The position numbers and the translations under genes are program-made. Below are positions 43,481-55,450 of a DNA stretch of 64,000 nucleotides, piece after piece (position 1 is the stretch's first letter; the number at the start of each line of letters is the position of its first letter). The stretch comes from Canna indica (lineage: Eukaryota; Streptophyta; Magnoliopsida; Zingiberales; Cannaceae). The notes beneath the pieces are model-generated. The model was not told the origin of the DNA and made no database searches. It saw only the letters and a list, made by a program, of their open reading frames with translations. The stretch is taken from assembly GCA_034359265.1 (NCBI GenBank), contig CP136896.1, forward strand, positions 70,443,501 through 70,507,500, written 5' to 3'.

Positions 43481-45352
43481 GATAGTGGCTTCCTTATGAG
43501 AATCCTATATTGGATTTCCACTTTAGATGCTATACAAGAGGTTAATAGCGCATTTATAGGTGTGAATTTGGTATATGCATTCTCGCAGGTTATTCTTACC
43601 GTTCTTGTGTACAACTATTAGTAAATGCTAACATTGTAGTTTAGCTTCTCTGCTGGTCACTATAATTCCTATTTCCTAATCAAAGATTCAAAACAATAAA
43701 TTATTATTATATAAGCATGCTTTTTAACTTGGTTCAATCAAGTGTAGAACTTTCGTAATTGATATATTGGTGGATCATGACACTACATGTTTCACTGTTA
43801 TGCAATGAGCAAATCAGGTTATTTGAATCTTTAAACTCGCCGCGAGTGAGTGTACCATGGGGACCTAACCTACCAGGAGATATGGATAATTAGGTACATT
43901 TTACTAGGACCTGATTATGGACACACTATCATATGATCTTCATGACTAACCAAAAACATTATCAATATGAAGAATCAGAATAAGTGTTCATGACTAACCA
44001 ACAACATCAACAAGAACATAGGTAAAAAGATAGGGAAATCCTTAGTTTACTATAAATCAAATCCCGAAATTGGTCCAAATAATGTGCTTTGGGGGAAAGG
44101 AGAATCAGTGAGTCTGAGGAATCAAATGGCATGAATCATATATGGTTATGTGGACATACCTGACCTGCTTATTGCTTAAGTTGGCTGCAAATGCATCATA
44201 ATCAACCAATCGGGTACCCAGGCCTTACCAAACTGCTTAGTTCTAGTTCTCATAAGTGATAATTGGGTTTAGTAAGGCACATTAACGGCACATGGAAACT
44301 GAAATACTCAATCTAATTAAAATAGTTCCATGGTGCTTGTGGGTATTGGGTTCACTAGTACAAGATACTGGTAGAAACAGCAACAATTAGTCATATTTTC
44401 AAAAACATGGACCTACTGGACTAACTTAACTTAGGTTTGAATGCACTTTAAATACTCATCGAATTTGAATTGAGTTTATGATTGAATTTATAAGTAGTTG
44501 ACATTGAGTAATAAATATAGGATATTTTTGAATGTAGCCACATGTACTCATAAAGTAAGTTTTAGTCAGGCTCCAATAAAAGATTGTGGAGCAAATTTAG
44601 GTCAAGTTCAGGTCTAATTTAGGTAGGCAAGTAGAATATAGGTACTTTCACAAGATAGAGATATTTTACATTGCATAAAAAGGTCCACTTTAGATATAAC
44701 AATACTTCAGTCTAATTTGAATAATCCCAAATAACACAGGCTAGACTAGAATTTGAACAATAGAAGTCATTAATAGGGGGCCTAGAAAAAATTGACAGAC
44801 TCAAAATAACAGGTCATATAATTGACTTCGTTAAAATAAAATTAAATGGGACCATACTGGCATACAAAATGACTTTATGTCATAACAGCTCATATACTTG
44901 GCTTTGTCATAACAGGTCAACTTATTTACGACATAATTATACCACATCTATTGAACAAGTTAATCATTTCATGTCATGTTATTGTGTCCATTAAACATTT
45001 ATGTATCGAATGGGGGATAGATTCTATTAAAAAAATCCTCTTATCTTTAACCTTGATAAAATATACAACATTGTCCTAATTCATACAAATATATTAATTT
45101 TTCACTCAAACTCAATTTAAGTTATAAAATAATATATAATTATCATTACTCCCATAGTCCCATGTCAAATATATATTAAGTGTGTTAACTGCATCATGAA
45201 ATATTCCACGTTTGTGTTTTTGATTTTTTGACATAAATAATTGTATGTCTCATGTCAATATCAAGCTTATTATACTTCATGTGTGTATGACACCAACATG
45301 ATTATAAGCTATAACACCATGTTATGAACCCTAATTTAAGTGATCCTTATAG

Positions 45353-45726
45353 GGCTTGATTGGGAGATTTTTAGTAAGGGAGAGGAAAGGAAAAGGAAGG
45401 AAAGGAAAGGAGCAAAAAGAAAGAGAGAGAAAGGAAAATACTTGCTTGTTTGGACAGTTACGAGTAAGTGAAGCGAAAGGAATGATTTCTTTTAATATAA
45501 ATCATATTAAAGGATGCTTAATCTTAGGGGTCAAGTTGTAATTATTTTTTAACTAATTAGTATCCCTCATCCTCCCAATTCCTCCAATTTGGAGAGATTA
45601 GAAATCAAGTAGAATGCATAGGAATGAAGGAATATTTGCCTTTTTACCCTTTAAAAAATCCAAACAAGGGATTGGTTCCACCTCCCCCTCTCTTCACCTC
45701 CAAATCCCTCAATCTAAACAAACCCC
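45353..45726. mobile_element. Possible MITE
   Basis: Left GGGCTTGATTGGGAGATTT and right AAATCCCTCAATCTAAACAAACCCC form a loose inverted repeat. Inside there are GGAAAGGAAAGG runs on the left side and matching CCTCCCCCTCTCTTCACC on the right. No clear target duplication. Confidence 0.4.
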
Positions 45727-46688
45727 CCTGGTGGCATAGCCAATGTGATTAAATAGACAAACAAAGCATTAATGATCGAAAAAAAGGTTTAACACAATAA
45801 GTATATATCTACAATTGGACATATTCTGTTCCCTAGAGAAGTCAGCATTCTCCTACTCAGATCTATCTTCATCAGGATAACACAAACACAACCATTTTCC
45901 ATTGCAGTTTGTGCACTAATTCCAAATACTCCCTAAACCCCAACTAAAAACTTGTAAACATAATTATTTTATCACTCTTCACCTACTAAAAAAACAATTA
46001 CAAATAAAATGCCATGAGCTGCAAAACTGTAAGATAGCATGAAAGTAAGACCCAAATACTCCTGCAAAATTCCATCATAGAATTCTTATCCATCATGGAA
46101 TTAGAACTCCTTTCCCAATGGAATTGGCTCCAGCAAAATCTTTTCAAAATCTTTTTTTCTGCTTTTAATATGCATATATTTTGTTTCCAATATTTTATCC
46201 TACTTAAATTACAAAATTACTCAATTATAAAAAGAGAGAAAAGAGAACTTACCAGATTGACAAGGAAAAAGCCTGTCCATCAGACCCTCTCTCAATATCT
46301 GCTGCGAATTACCAAACTGCAAGACAGAACCAAGGGTCACAGTTCGAAGCAAATACCAACATATAAATCATGTGTAACACTAACCAATAACAAAATATTC
46401 AGGTGACTTGAAACTAAAAGGATATTTGCACAGAAATGACATCAATACATCAGCAAAAACAAGTCTGTTTTTAGTATACATCTCATGGTGCAACATTGCT
46501 CATGAGTCACAATTAAATGGTAAGTTCAACAATCACCATCTGACAGCCTAGTAAAAAGGCATTCATCTTATTCATTCGCAGAGCTAGCTTCAGGAAGATT
46601 CATACTTCTTCTTGGGGTATCATAGATAAAACAATGCTTTCCTAGAGAAATTTGCTTTGGAACAATCTCATCCAAGGCCACAAGCTTT

Positions 46689-48116
46689 TTAAGAGTCAGC
46701 TGCAATTCTTCCCAGCCTCTCCACCTCCGCCCCTACAATCCCTGCCCTCATCAGGCTGCCAACCGTCTTCCAAGCCAACTCCAAATCCTTCCTCCAGTCC
46801 CCTCTCGCCATCTTCTTGTGCAGGTAGCTATCAAACGTCATCCTCTGCACGTACTCGTCTGCACATAACTCCACCAGCGCCTCACGCCCTGCATTGGTCC
46901 TATAGAACACCCTCTGTAGCAGGTCCAGGAAACGGAACATCCCTCCATACTCATCGTCCCACTTCCTTAGGTACTCCCTTTTGAGGTCGGATTCCGTTAC
47001 CACTCCGCGATTCTTCCATGACCTCACTATTGCCTCCCCGCACATTCGTCCGGACTTGGCCGCGAAATAGATCCCTTCACCGGCGCACTTGGTGACGTAC
47101 CCTGCCGCGTCTCCCACCAGCGCCACCCGTCCTACCACCCGCCGTGGTCGCGGGTGCTCAGGAATCGGGTGCGCCTCCACCCGGATCACCTCTCCACCTG
47201 CTATCTTGGGCGCAGCACGGGCCCGGATCCCGGCCTGGAGTCGCTTGATGTCGGGCTTGGCGGTGGACGTGCCAGTTCCGACGGCCACGTGATCGCACTT
47301 AGGGAAAACCCAGGCGTAGAAGTCCGGTGAGACGTCGGTACCGACGTACATCTCAGCGAGATCCTCGTAATGAGACATAGCGGCGGGAGGGAGGCGAATG
47401 CGCTCCTGGAAGGCGATGGCAGTAGAGTATCCACCGGCGGAGATGGAACGGGCGACGCGGCTGTTGGCACCGTCGGCACCAACGACGACGTCCACTGCGA
47501 GAGTGGAGGGAGAGCCGGCTAGGGAGCCGGGGGCGGAAGGGGAGGCAGTGTAGTGGATAACGTAAGAGTCGGACTCCGATTCGGGGAGGCGGAGGGAGGT
47601 GCAAAGGCCGGGAAGGAGGCGGGCACCGGCCGCAGCGGCACGGCCGCGGAGGAAGGAGTCTAGGACCTCGCGCCGGAGCATAGGGATGTGCTCGTGGGGG
47701 CGGAGAGAGCGACCGAAGTCCGCTATGCAGTTGGAAGGAGAGACGACGCGCATACGTGTCACCTTGCGGTCAACGAGGTCGAGCGGGAGATCGAACTCGG
47801 AGAGCATGCAAAGCGGGATGGCACCGCCACAGGGCTTGGAGCCCGAGGGGGAGCGCTCAATGAGGAAAGTCTCGACGCCTCCGAGGGCGAGAGCCTCGGC
47901 GGCCGATGCGCCAGCTGGTCCGCCGCCGATTACAGCCGCGCGGAGGGGGCGGGAGGAGGAGGTGGGAGCGACGGCGACAGTGACGGTAACGGGAGAGGGA
48001 GCAGCCAGCCGGGTTGATGTGGGGAGAACACGGGGCATTTTGAGAGGGAGGCCGGAGGTGAAGGGGGAGGAGAGAAGGCGGTGGTGGAGAGGATGAGAGG
48101 GGGAGGAGGAAACCAT
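46689..48116 (-). CDS. Geranylgeranyl reductase, plastid (CHLP family, probably GGR2-like paralogue)
   Basis: Enzymes of this family use NADPH to reduce the geranylgeranyl chain to phytyl for chlorophyll and tocopherol synthesis in the plastid. One uninterrupted frame of 475 residues, close to the usual 460-470. Seen: a Ser/Pro/Thr/Arg-rich N-terminus of about 55 residues as a transit peptide, FAD-binding GGGPAG (64-69), PCGGAIP (95-101), VGADGANSRVA (212-222), FPKCDHVAVGTGT (271-283), HPIPEHPRPRR (316-326) and GDAAGYVTKCAGEGIYFAAKSGR (335-357). The C-terminus (WRKDLELAWKTVGSLMRAG onward) departs from canonical CHLP. The gene lacks introns and its 5' half is very GC-rich. I infer the second reductase known in rice besides LYL1/CHLP; canonical CHLP is the alternative. 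The antisense frames here are shadows. Confidence 0.92.
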   Translation of the reverse strand: MVSSSPSHPLHHRLLSSPFTSGLPLKMPRVLPTSTRLAAPSPVTVTVAVAPTSSSRPLRAAVIGGGPAGASAAEALALGGVETFLIERSPSGSKPCGGAIPLCMLSEFDLPLDLVDRKVTRMRVVSPSNCIADFGRSLRPHEHIPMLRREVLDSFLRGRAAAAGARLLPGLCTSLRLPESESDSYVIHYTASPSAPGSLAGSPSTLAVDVVVGADGANSRVARSISAGGYSTAIAFQERIRLPPAAMSHYEDLAEMYVGTDVSPDFYAWVFPKCDHVAVGTGTSTAKPDIKRLQAGIRARAAPKIAGGEVIRVEAHPIPEHPRPRRVVGRVALVGDAAGYVTKCAGEGIYFAAKSGRMCGEAIVRSWKNRGVVTESDLKREYLRKWDDEYGGMFRFLDLLQRVFYRTNAGREALVELCADEYVQRMTFDSYLHKKMARGDWRKDLELAWKTVGSLMRAGIVGAEVERLGRIAADS

Positions 48117-49570
48117 TGGAGATTTCGAGGTGGGGTTGGACCGCTGGAGACTGGAGCGCAGTGCGGGCTTTTGCTACTTTGCTTAGTTTTTAATTAAAGC
48201 TTAATAGTGTCGATCTAGGGTTCTAAAATTTTAAAGTAGGGAAAGTGGGAAACACATTGGGTCCCGCCAAAAAAGCTCCCCCGTTCCATCTGTGGCAGCA
48301 AACACATCAATCCGCTCGTCAACCGAGCCACGAGTAGTCAGTTACATGGAAAGCAGCAGCGGATCCCACCATCATTCTATCTGCCTTGTACGCCCGATCC
48401 CATCTCGAATCGGACAGATGGAGCAAGAAATGGGGCCCGGTTGGGAACGTGTCATGTGGTCACACACTGACACGTCCACATCCAGTCGTAACTTATGTTG
48501 TGCTTTATGTGGCGTTGTGAGCATCTTTTTGGGTTTTGCGAGGATAAAAGCTCGGCGATTCTCGTTCTCGTGATAGTGGAGCCTCTCTCTCACGTGCCGA
48601 AGTCGCCGCCCGCCCTTGTTTAAGACAGCTCAGATTAAGAGTAATGGACGGCCAATGTTAAAGGTAACAACAAGATGGACGGTCTTGTGTTTATCGTCTT
48701 CCTAATCCCAAGAATGATAGTCTATGACGTCAATTGCGTTCTGGATAATTTGGTCAATTTATTCACGGCTAACTAAAGTCCAAGTACAATTTACAGCAAT
48801 TGCATTCTTCGCTCTCCTCGTCTTCTCTACATCCTCACTTTATTCCATCTCCTCTCTTGTGCTCCACCACCTCCGTTGGCATCGTCATCTTGTGCTTGAT
48901 AGACTCGGTGACTCCCCCAGCCTTTCCATATATGATATATGTTCTCCCTCGCCGAAATCCCCCTGTCATCCAACGAGGCAATAACACAAACACATTAATT
49001 AGGAGCAAAATGCAACTTGTACAAAAATACTAGCTATATGAACTCTACTTCTCACTTCTCAGCCTCCACGTCGGCACGTTGTATCCCTCCTCTGCTCTCC
49101 TTCTCTCCTCCGCCGCTCATGCAGCATAGAAGTCCTGTGCGCGAAGTTTTCAAATGACGAATTCGATGGAATGCAAGATGCAAGGAGTTGGTGATATTGC
49201 GTTATAATACAAGATTACAAGGGAAGAGCTGAAGCTACATATGAATGATGAGTGGATGAGCGACGTGGACGACAAGGGACGTCTGCATGAAGCACGCATG
49301 CAGAAGTAAGCCACACGTCGACTTTTGGACAGTCAGTGGGATTTTCTAAAATGACATTTTCTTACGAATTTAATTATTCATTTTTATCGTCCCAGTCTCT
49401 TAATTAGTTAATTGATCCAGATATTTTGCATATTTAATCATTTCAATTCTTTAACCTGCTTAAATTATATTGTTACATTATTATATAATTTATAATTTAT
49501 GTTATACTCAGTGGGGATGATGACTCTTAGATAGGAGATTCCATTTAAGATATAATAAAATATTATATAT
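48117..49570. other. Reductase upstream region and spacer
   Basis: 48117-48600 is the promoter side of the minus-strand reductase gene. 48600-49330 has mixed composition with C/T-rich stretches (48810-48960, 49040-49125) that resemble untranslated leader DNA but contain no convincing frame. 49330-49570 is AT-rich, ending in a (TA)n run beside the first Helitron. Confidence 0.4.
48591..48596 (-). promoter_or_regulatory. G-box CACGTG upstream of the reductase gene
   Basis: Perfect palindromic CACGTG about 475 bp upstream of the start codon. G-boxes bind bHLH (PIF) and bZIP (HY5) factors and are common in photosynthesis gene promoters. Presence of the site is seen; its use here is inference. 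Confidence 0.4.
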
Positions 49571-49579
49571 ATATATATA

Positions 49580-51887
49580 TATACTCTCGTCTTTTTATTA
49601 TGTCAACTATCATGATAAAAACTATATCAAATGATAATTTGTACTCTTCATATTTAGTAATACAAAATTATTAAATAGTGCATTAGTAACAAGTTCATAT
49701 ATTTCTTTAGGTAGAGAGATGATAATATTTAATTAAATCATATTTAATTAGAGGAGATAAAAAAAGATATTTAATTAAAAGGGAGAAAGATTTTTTTCGA
49801 AAAAAATAAAACTAAATTCAAAAATAACAGCAGACCTAATTAAGAATACATTGATTAAAAATTAAATATTAGAGATAGATTAAATTTTAAGAAACAATAG
49901 TAGGAAGCAATTAATAAAGCTGATAAAAATATTATTTTATTTTAATACAATTACATATATTAACATTTAGTCTAGTAAATTACGTACATATAATAACTTT
50001 TTAATAAATTATGATAAAAATATTACTTTATCAAAATATGATTACATATAGTAACAAATACTTAAAACATATATTAATCATAAAAATAAATTCTCAACTA
50101 CGCATATAATAACTAAGCATAAAAAACTTAAATTTATTATAAAATTAAATTTATAATATTATTTATGTTACATTTTTTATAACAAAATTAAATTTGATTT
50201 AAAAATATGTTATTTTATAAAAATAAGAATGATTTAATTGCGAAAAACTTATTGATATACATCATCAAACCTGAATATATTTTAGCTTCTCCTTATTCAT
50301 AATATATCTTATGATCACATGATTACATTATTTTAAAAATATGTTATTTTATATAAAAAAATATAAATAATTTAATCACGTTTCTCTTTATTAGATTTAT
50401 TAAAATGTGTAATATTTTATTTTATTATTTTTAATGCCTACACAATATATCTTAGAAAATACTGACAAATTATCAAACAAATCTATTTTTTAAAAAAAAT
50501 ATATTAAAATATCATAAAAATATTATTTCATCAAAATACATATTGTAAGAAATACGACCATGTCTCTATCAATATATATATATATATATACAAAGATAAA
50601 AGTCACAATAAGTGATCATATTAGGATTTGAACCCTAGACCTGTAGGAAACATACAAGATGTTGCATATATATATTATTGATAATATATATCCTATAAAA
50701 ATATTATTAAATTATCATAAAATTATTATTTTATAAAAATACAAAATAATTAATTATTTATCTATTTATTATATTGTTTAATTTATTTTAAATTTTAGTT
50801 AAATATTTATTAATATATACACAATATATAAGTGTAAATGTAGCAAATCAAGTTCTAATATCACGTCTCTTTAACTCTATATGTATCTTTATATATCATA
50901 TTTCTTTAAATTCCCCATACAAATTTCTAATAACATTGAAAGTGAAGAGATAGCATATCAAGGGCAATCCTAGAAGAATCTAAAGAAGAAAAAAAGAGAA
51001 ACATAAAAACCACCAAATGATCAATGAGTGTCTTTTCGAAATCGATTGATCCTCGTTACTATGAATTGGTCATAGATTTAATGATGCATGGCTAGTGTGG
51101 TGCTGCATAAAAAAATTATCATTGCGTACAAGATAGTAGATGCATACGATATTTTTCAAATAAGTTTGTAGACATATATCCTTGAGGATTGATATCCAGT
51201 TTATAGAAGAAGAGATAATGACTGAATAATTAAAAATGAGAATATTGATTTGGACAACTGTTTTGTTGTCCTTCATAATAGGAAAAATATGTGTTCCACT
51301 GTAAATAACTCTGATGATAATACAGATTATTTGAAAAAAAATTCGAATTGGATATTGTCGATTAATGACGAAAAGATAGGTGATCTTGGTGATGATAATG
51401 GGGTAGTCTGAATTCCGGATGATAACTTAATTTTGGATGCAAGCATAATCATATTGTTGCGATTGTTGATGTAATTTATCTTGAACTTATAACAAATGTC
51501 AATATTTGAATAATTGCAATAAATAACTATATTAGCTCTCACTCTGAATATGATTAAAACGATTAATAACTACATGTTATCTCTAAATAAAAAGGAGTCA
51601 ACGATATTTTTGAGCTCAAAAACACCTGCTTATCAAATTTTGGAGGAAGTTTGTTGGATCAGATTCATATACCAAATTTTGATTTGTAATTCAGAAGATC
51701 ATATTGGAAAAGAAATTATAACTGTTGTATACCAAGAAGTTTTCCGTAATTTCTAAAAAATATATATTATTTTTTATTTCTACACAATATTATTTTTTCA
51801 ATATTAATATATTATTAATAACAAACTTATTAGATCTAATATGAATTAATTAAGATCACCGCGCATCGCGCGGGTAATTAAACTAGT
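49580..51887 (+). mobile_element. Helitron copy 1, internally deleted
   Basis: The 3' end is diagnostic: the stem CCGCGC-ATC-GCGCGG (51859-51873) lies 9 bp before CTAGT (51883-51887). The 5' end is probably near the TCTCGTCTTTTTATTATG at about 49584. It aligns along its length with copy 2, but jumps from the Rep-like DNCFVV(L)HNR at about 51250-51280 straight to the helicase-side segment (NMCSTV...DDNT, about 51290-51320). About 1.7 kb present in copy 2 is therefore missing. The remaining frames (to 51756) contain stops. Non-autonomous. Confidence 0.8.
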
Positions 51888-53549
51888 ATATATTAAAAAA
51901 AAATACTCTAGCCTTCTTATCGTGCCAAATGTCATGATAAGAACTATGAAGTGTCAATTTATACTCTTCATACTTAGCAATACAAAAGCATTAAATAGTG
52001 CATTAGTAACAAGCTCATATATTTCCTTAGGTAGAGAGATGCTGATATTTAATTAAATCACATTTAATTAGAGGAGAAAAAAAGTATTTAATTAAAAAGG
52101 GAGAAATGTTTTTTTTTGAAAAAAATAAAAATAAATTCAAAAATAGCAGCAGACCTGGTTAAGAGTACATTGATTAAAAATTAAATATCAAAAGAGAAAT
52201 TAAATTTTAAGAAACAATTGTAGGGAGCAATTAATAAAGCTTATAAAAATATTATTTTATTTTGATACGATTACATATAGTAACATTTAGTCCAATAAAT
52301 TACGTACATATAGTAATTTTTTAATAAATTATAATAAAAATATTATTTTATTAAAATATGATTACATATAGTAACAAATACTTAAAATATATATTAATCA
52401 TAAAAATAAATTCTCAACTATGCATATAACAACTAAGCATAAAAAATTAGATTTATTATAAAATTAAATTTATAATATTATTTATGTTGTATTTTCTATA
52501 ATGAAATTAAATTTGATTTAGAAATATGTTATTTCTATAAAAATAAGAATGATTTAATTGTGAAAAATTTATTGGTATCCACCATCAAATCTGGATATAT
52601 TTTAGTTTATCTTTATTCATAATATATCTTATGATGACATGATTAAATTATTTTAGAAATGTGTTATTTTATAAAAATACAAATAATTTAATTATGTTTC
52701 TCTTTATTAGATTTATTAAAATGTGTAATATTTTATTTTATTATTTTTAATTCCTACACAATATATATCTTAAAAAATACTGATAAATTATCGGACAAAT
52801 CTATTTTAAAACATTATTATTAAAATATCATACAAATATTATTTTATCAAAATACGAATGGTAAAAAATACGACTATGTCTCTATCAATATATATATATA
52901 TATATATATATTGCCTATATATATAATGACAAACATAGAAAATTATAATAGGTGATCATACTAGAATTTGAACCCTAAACCTCTAAGAAACATACAAGAT
53001 GTTGCTTATATATATCATAGTTAATATATATCTTATGAAAATATTATTAAATTATCATAAAATTATTATTTTATAAAAATAAGAAATAATTAAAGATTTA
53101 TCTATTTATTGTATTGCTTAATTTATTTTAAATTTTAGTTAAATATTTGTTATTATATACACAATATATATGTGTAGATGTAGCAGATCAAATTCCAATA
53201 TCCCATCTCTTTAACTCTATATCTATCTCCATATATTCCGTTTCTTTAAATTCCCAAATACATACTCCAAATAACATTGAAAGTGAAGAGGTAGCATATC
53301 AAGGGCGGTCCTAGAAGAATCTGGAGAAGAAAAAAGAAAAACTTAAAAACCACCAAAAGGGTCAGCGAGTGTCTCTTCGAAATCGACTGATCATCATTAT
53401 TATGAATCGATCATGGATTTAATGATGCATGACCAGTGTGGTGCTGTGCAAAAAAAAATCTCATTGCATGCAAGATGGTAAATGTATATAACATTTTTCA
53501 AATAAGTTTGTAGACAGATATCCTCAAGGATAGATGTCCAATTTATAGA

Positions 53550-53841
53550 ATAAGATCGAGATAATGACTGGACAATTGAAAATAGAAAGATTGATTTGGA
53601 CAACTGTTTTGTTGTCCCTCATAATAGATACATGTTGTTGAAATATAGTGCACACATTAATGTCGAATGCTGCAACAAATTGAGATCAATTAAATATCTT
53701 TTCAAATATATGAATAAAGGTCATGATCGTGTCACAGCCACATTTGTTGACTCGGCATCACAATTTGAAATACAAGCTCATGTTGATGAGATCAAAATAT
53801 TTTATGATTGCATATATATCTCACAGTGTGAAGTGATCTAG
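53550..53841 (+). pseudogene. Helitron Rep-like (Helitron-like N) remnant
   Basis: Reads DNCFVVPHNRYMLLKYSAHINVE, then SIKYLFKYMNKGHDRVTA and YDCIYISQCEVI. This is the conserved block of plant Helitron replicase-helicase proteins just after the replicase region. It ends in a stop at 53841, and decayed continuation is visible to about 54450. The histidine-pair and tyrosine catalytic motifs of the replicase are not recognisable. Confidence 0.8.
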
Positions 53842-54645
53842 ATAATTTTCAGTTTCGACATTCATTACAAATATCCATTTGTGCAACGATTGCCGTTTCA
53901 TTTTCCAAATAAACACACTATAATTTTTAATGATGACGACCAATAATTAATGAGTCTCAATTTTTAGTTTGGTTCGAAGCTAACAAATATTTCTCAAAGG
54001 CAATAAGCTTAACATGTGTTGAATTTTCTTTGTTGTTTGCATGAAAGCAAGACATTAGACGTTGGACTCGAAAAGAGACAAAACAATTTTCGATTGAAAG
54101 AATATTCTTAATTTGTTCCCTTAGGAATGACTGAGTTATACTATTTGAGAATTTTACTGAACGTGGTCAATGGTCCACATCTTTCGAGGATATTAGAACT
54201 GTCAATAGTAAAGTTTACCCAACTTTCACATATACATGTTATATTTTAGGGTTGATTGACGATGACAAAAATTATGTATATGCAATTAAAGAAGCAAATG
54301 CACAAGAATCATATTTTTTCTCTTATAAAAGTGTTTGTTGCATTATTATTATCAAACTCGATATCTAGACTAAAATTCATTTGGGAGGATACTTGAAAAA
54401 CTATTAACTGAAGACATACCTTATTTGATAAAACAAGTGTTACGACGGATTGTACGAAAGTTATATCTCTGTTATATATATTTATTATGATTAGTATGTT
54501 TCATAGAGTATTAATTTTTCTTATCAATTAATATATTAAATTTATATATTTTTAAATTTTAGATGTTGTCATTACCGATGATAAACTCAATAATGATTGT
54601 TTGAAGAAAATTGATTTAATTCTACGAGCATGAGCAATAGTTTAG

Positions 54646-55450
54646 ATGACTTTCCTACAATACCAACATCATATTCTAGAAGTATCTACAAATATTAACA
54701 ATCGCTTAATTACTCAGGAGTCGTGCTACAATCAGAGGAGATTGACAGAGGAAAATCAAGAAGAAGTTCAACATCTAACTTCAAAACATAAACAAGTTTA
54801 TGATAAAATATTAGATGGTGTTAAAAGAAAATAAAAGAAGTGTTTTTTTATCTACGATTATGGTGGAACTGGACAGACATTTATTTGGTAACTCTTACAT
54901 ATGCACTTCGGTCCGAAGAGGAAATTGTTTTAACAGTTGCGTCCAGTGGGATAATATCTTTACTATTACATTGTGGAAGAACAACACATTCTCGATTTGC
55001 AATCCCTCTTAATCTGGATGATGATTATACTTACAATATTAAACAAGGTTCTTCGCTGACTGATTTTTTGGTCAGAACAAGTTTAATTATTTGGGATGAA
55101 GCTCTGTATTATGCAGTTATCTGTTTAATTTATATATTTATTAAATTTCATTAAATATAAATCTAATAGAATATTGCGTGATGTTATGTGTTTTATCCAA
55201 ACAACAATGATAATTACTTTGGAGATAAGACTGTAGTATTTGGAGGAGACTTCAGATAAATTTTATCTGTCATTCCTAAGGGAAGCAGATAAAATATTGT
55301 CAATGCTACACTTAATTCCTCTTACTTATGGGACGACTGTGAAGTTTTGGAGCTAACGAAAAATATGTGTCCCACTGTAGACAAATCTGATGACAATACA
55401 GTTGATTTAAAAAGTTTTTCGGATTGAATATTATTGATTGGTGACGAAAA
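54646..55450 (+). pseudogene. Helitron PIF1-like helicase remnant
   Basis: Frames give the QRRLTEENQEEV-type lead-in. Two overlapping frames then cover the Walker A region, with a GQT-like sequence where GKT is expected. LTVASSGIISLLL, GRTTHSRFAIPL and TSLIIWDEAL (the Walker B DEA) follow at about 54930-55100. The stop at 54831 and a shift at about 54840 break it. Helicase activity is not possible from this copy. Confidence 0.78.

Larger units (their letters stand above)
41842..46688. other. ARF1-reductase intergenic region
   Basis: AT-rich, with the convergent 3' ends of ARF1 (+) and the reductase (-). It contains a decayed coding fragment near 43200-43480 and a possible MITE near 45353-45726. 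The rest shows no gene, RNA or clear repeat. Confidence 0.45.

Noticed and set aside
47089..48096. Long antisense frames opposite the reductase gene
   Set aside because: GC-rich coding DNA gives long shadow frames. The minus-strand frame matches a known enzyme throughout; the others match nothing.
50622..50650. tRNA T-arm-like sequence, GGTTCAAATCC on the complement, also near 52960
   Set aside because: No acceptor stem, D arm or anticodon arm can be built around it. It occurs at matching places in both Helitron copies and is part of that element.
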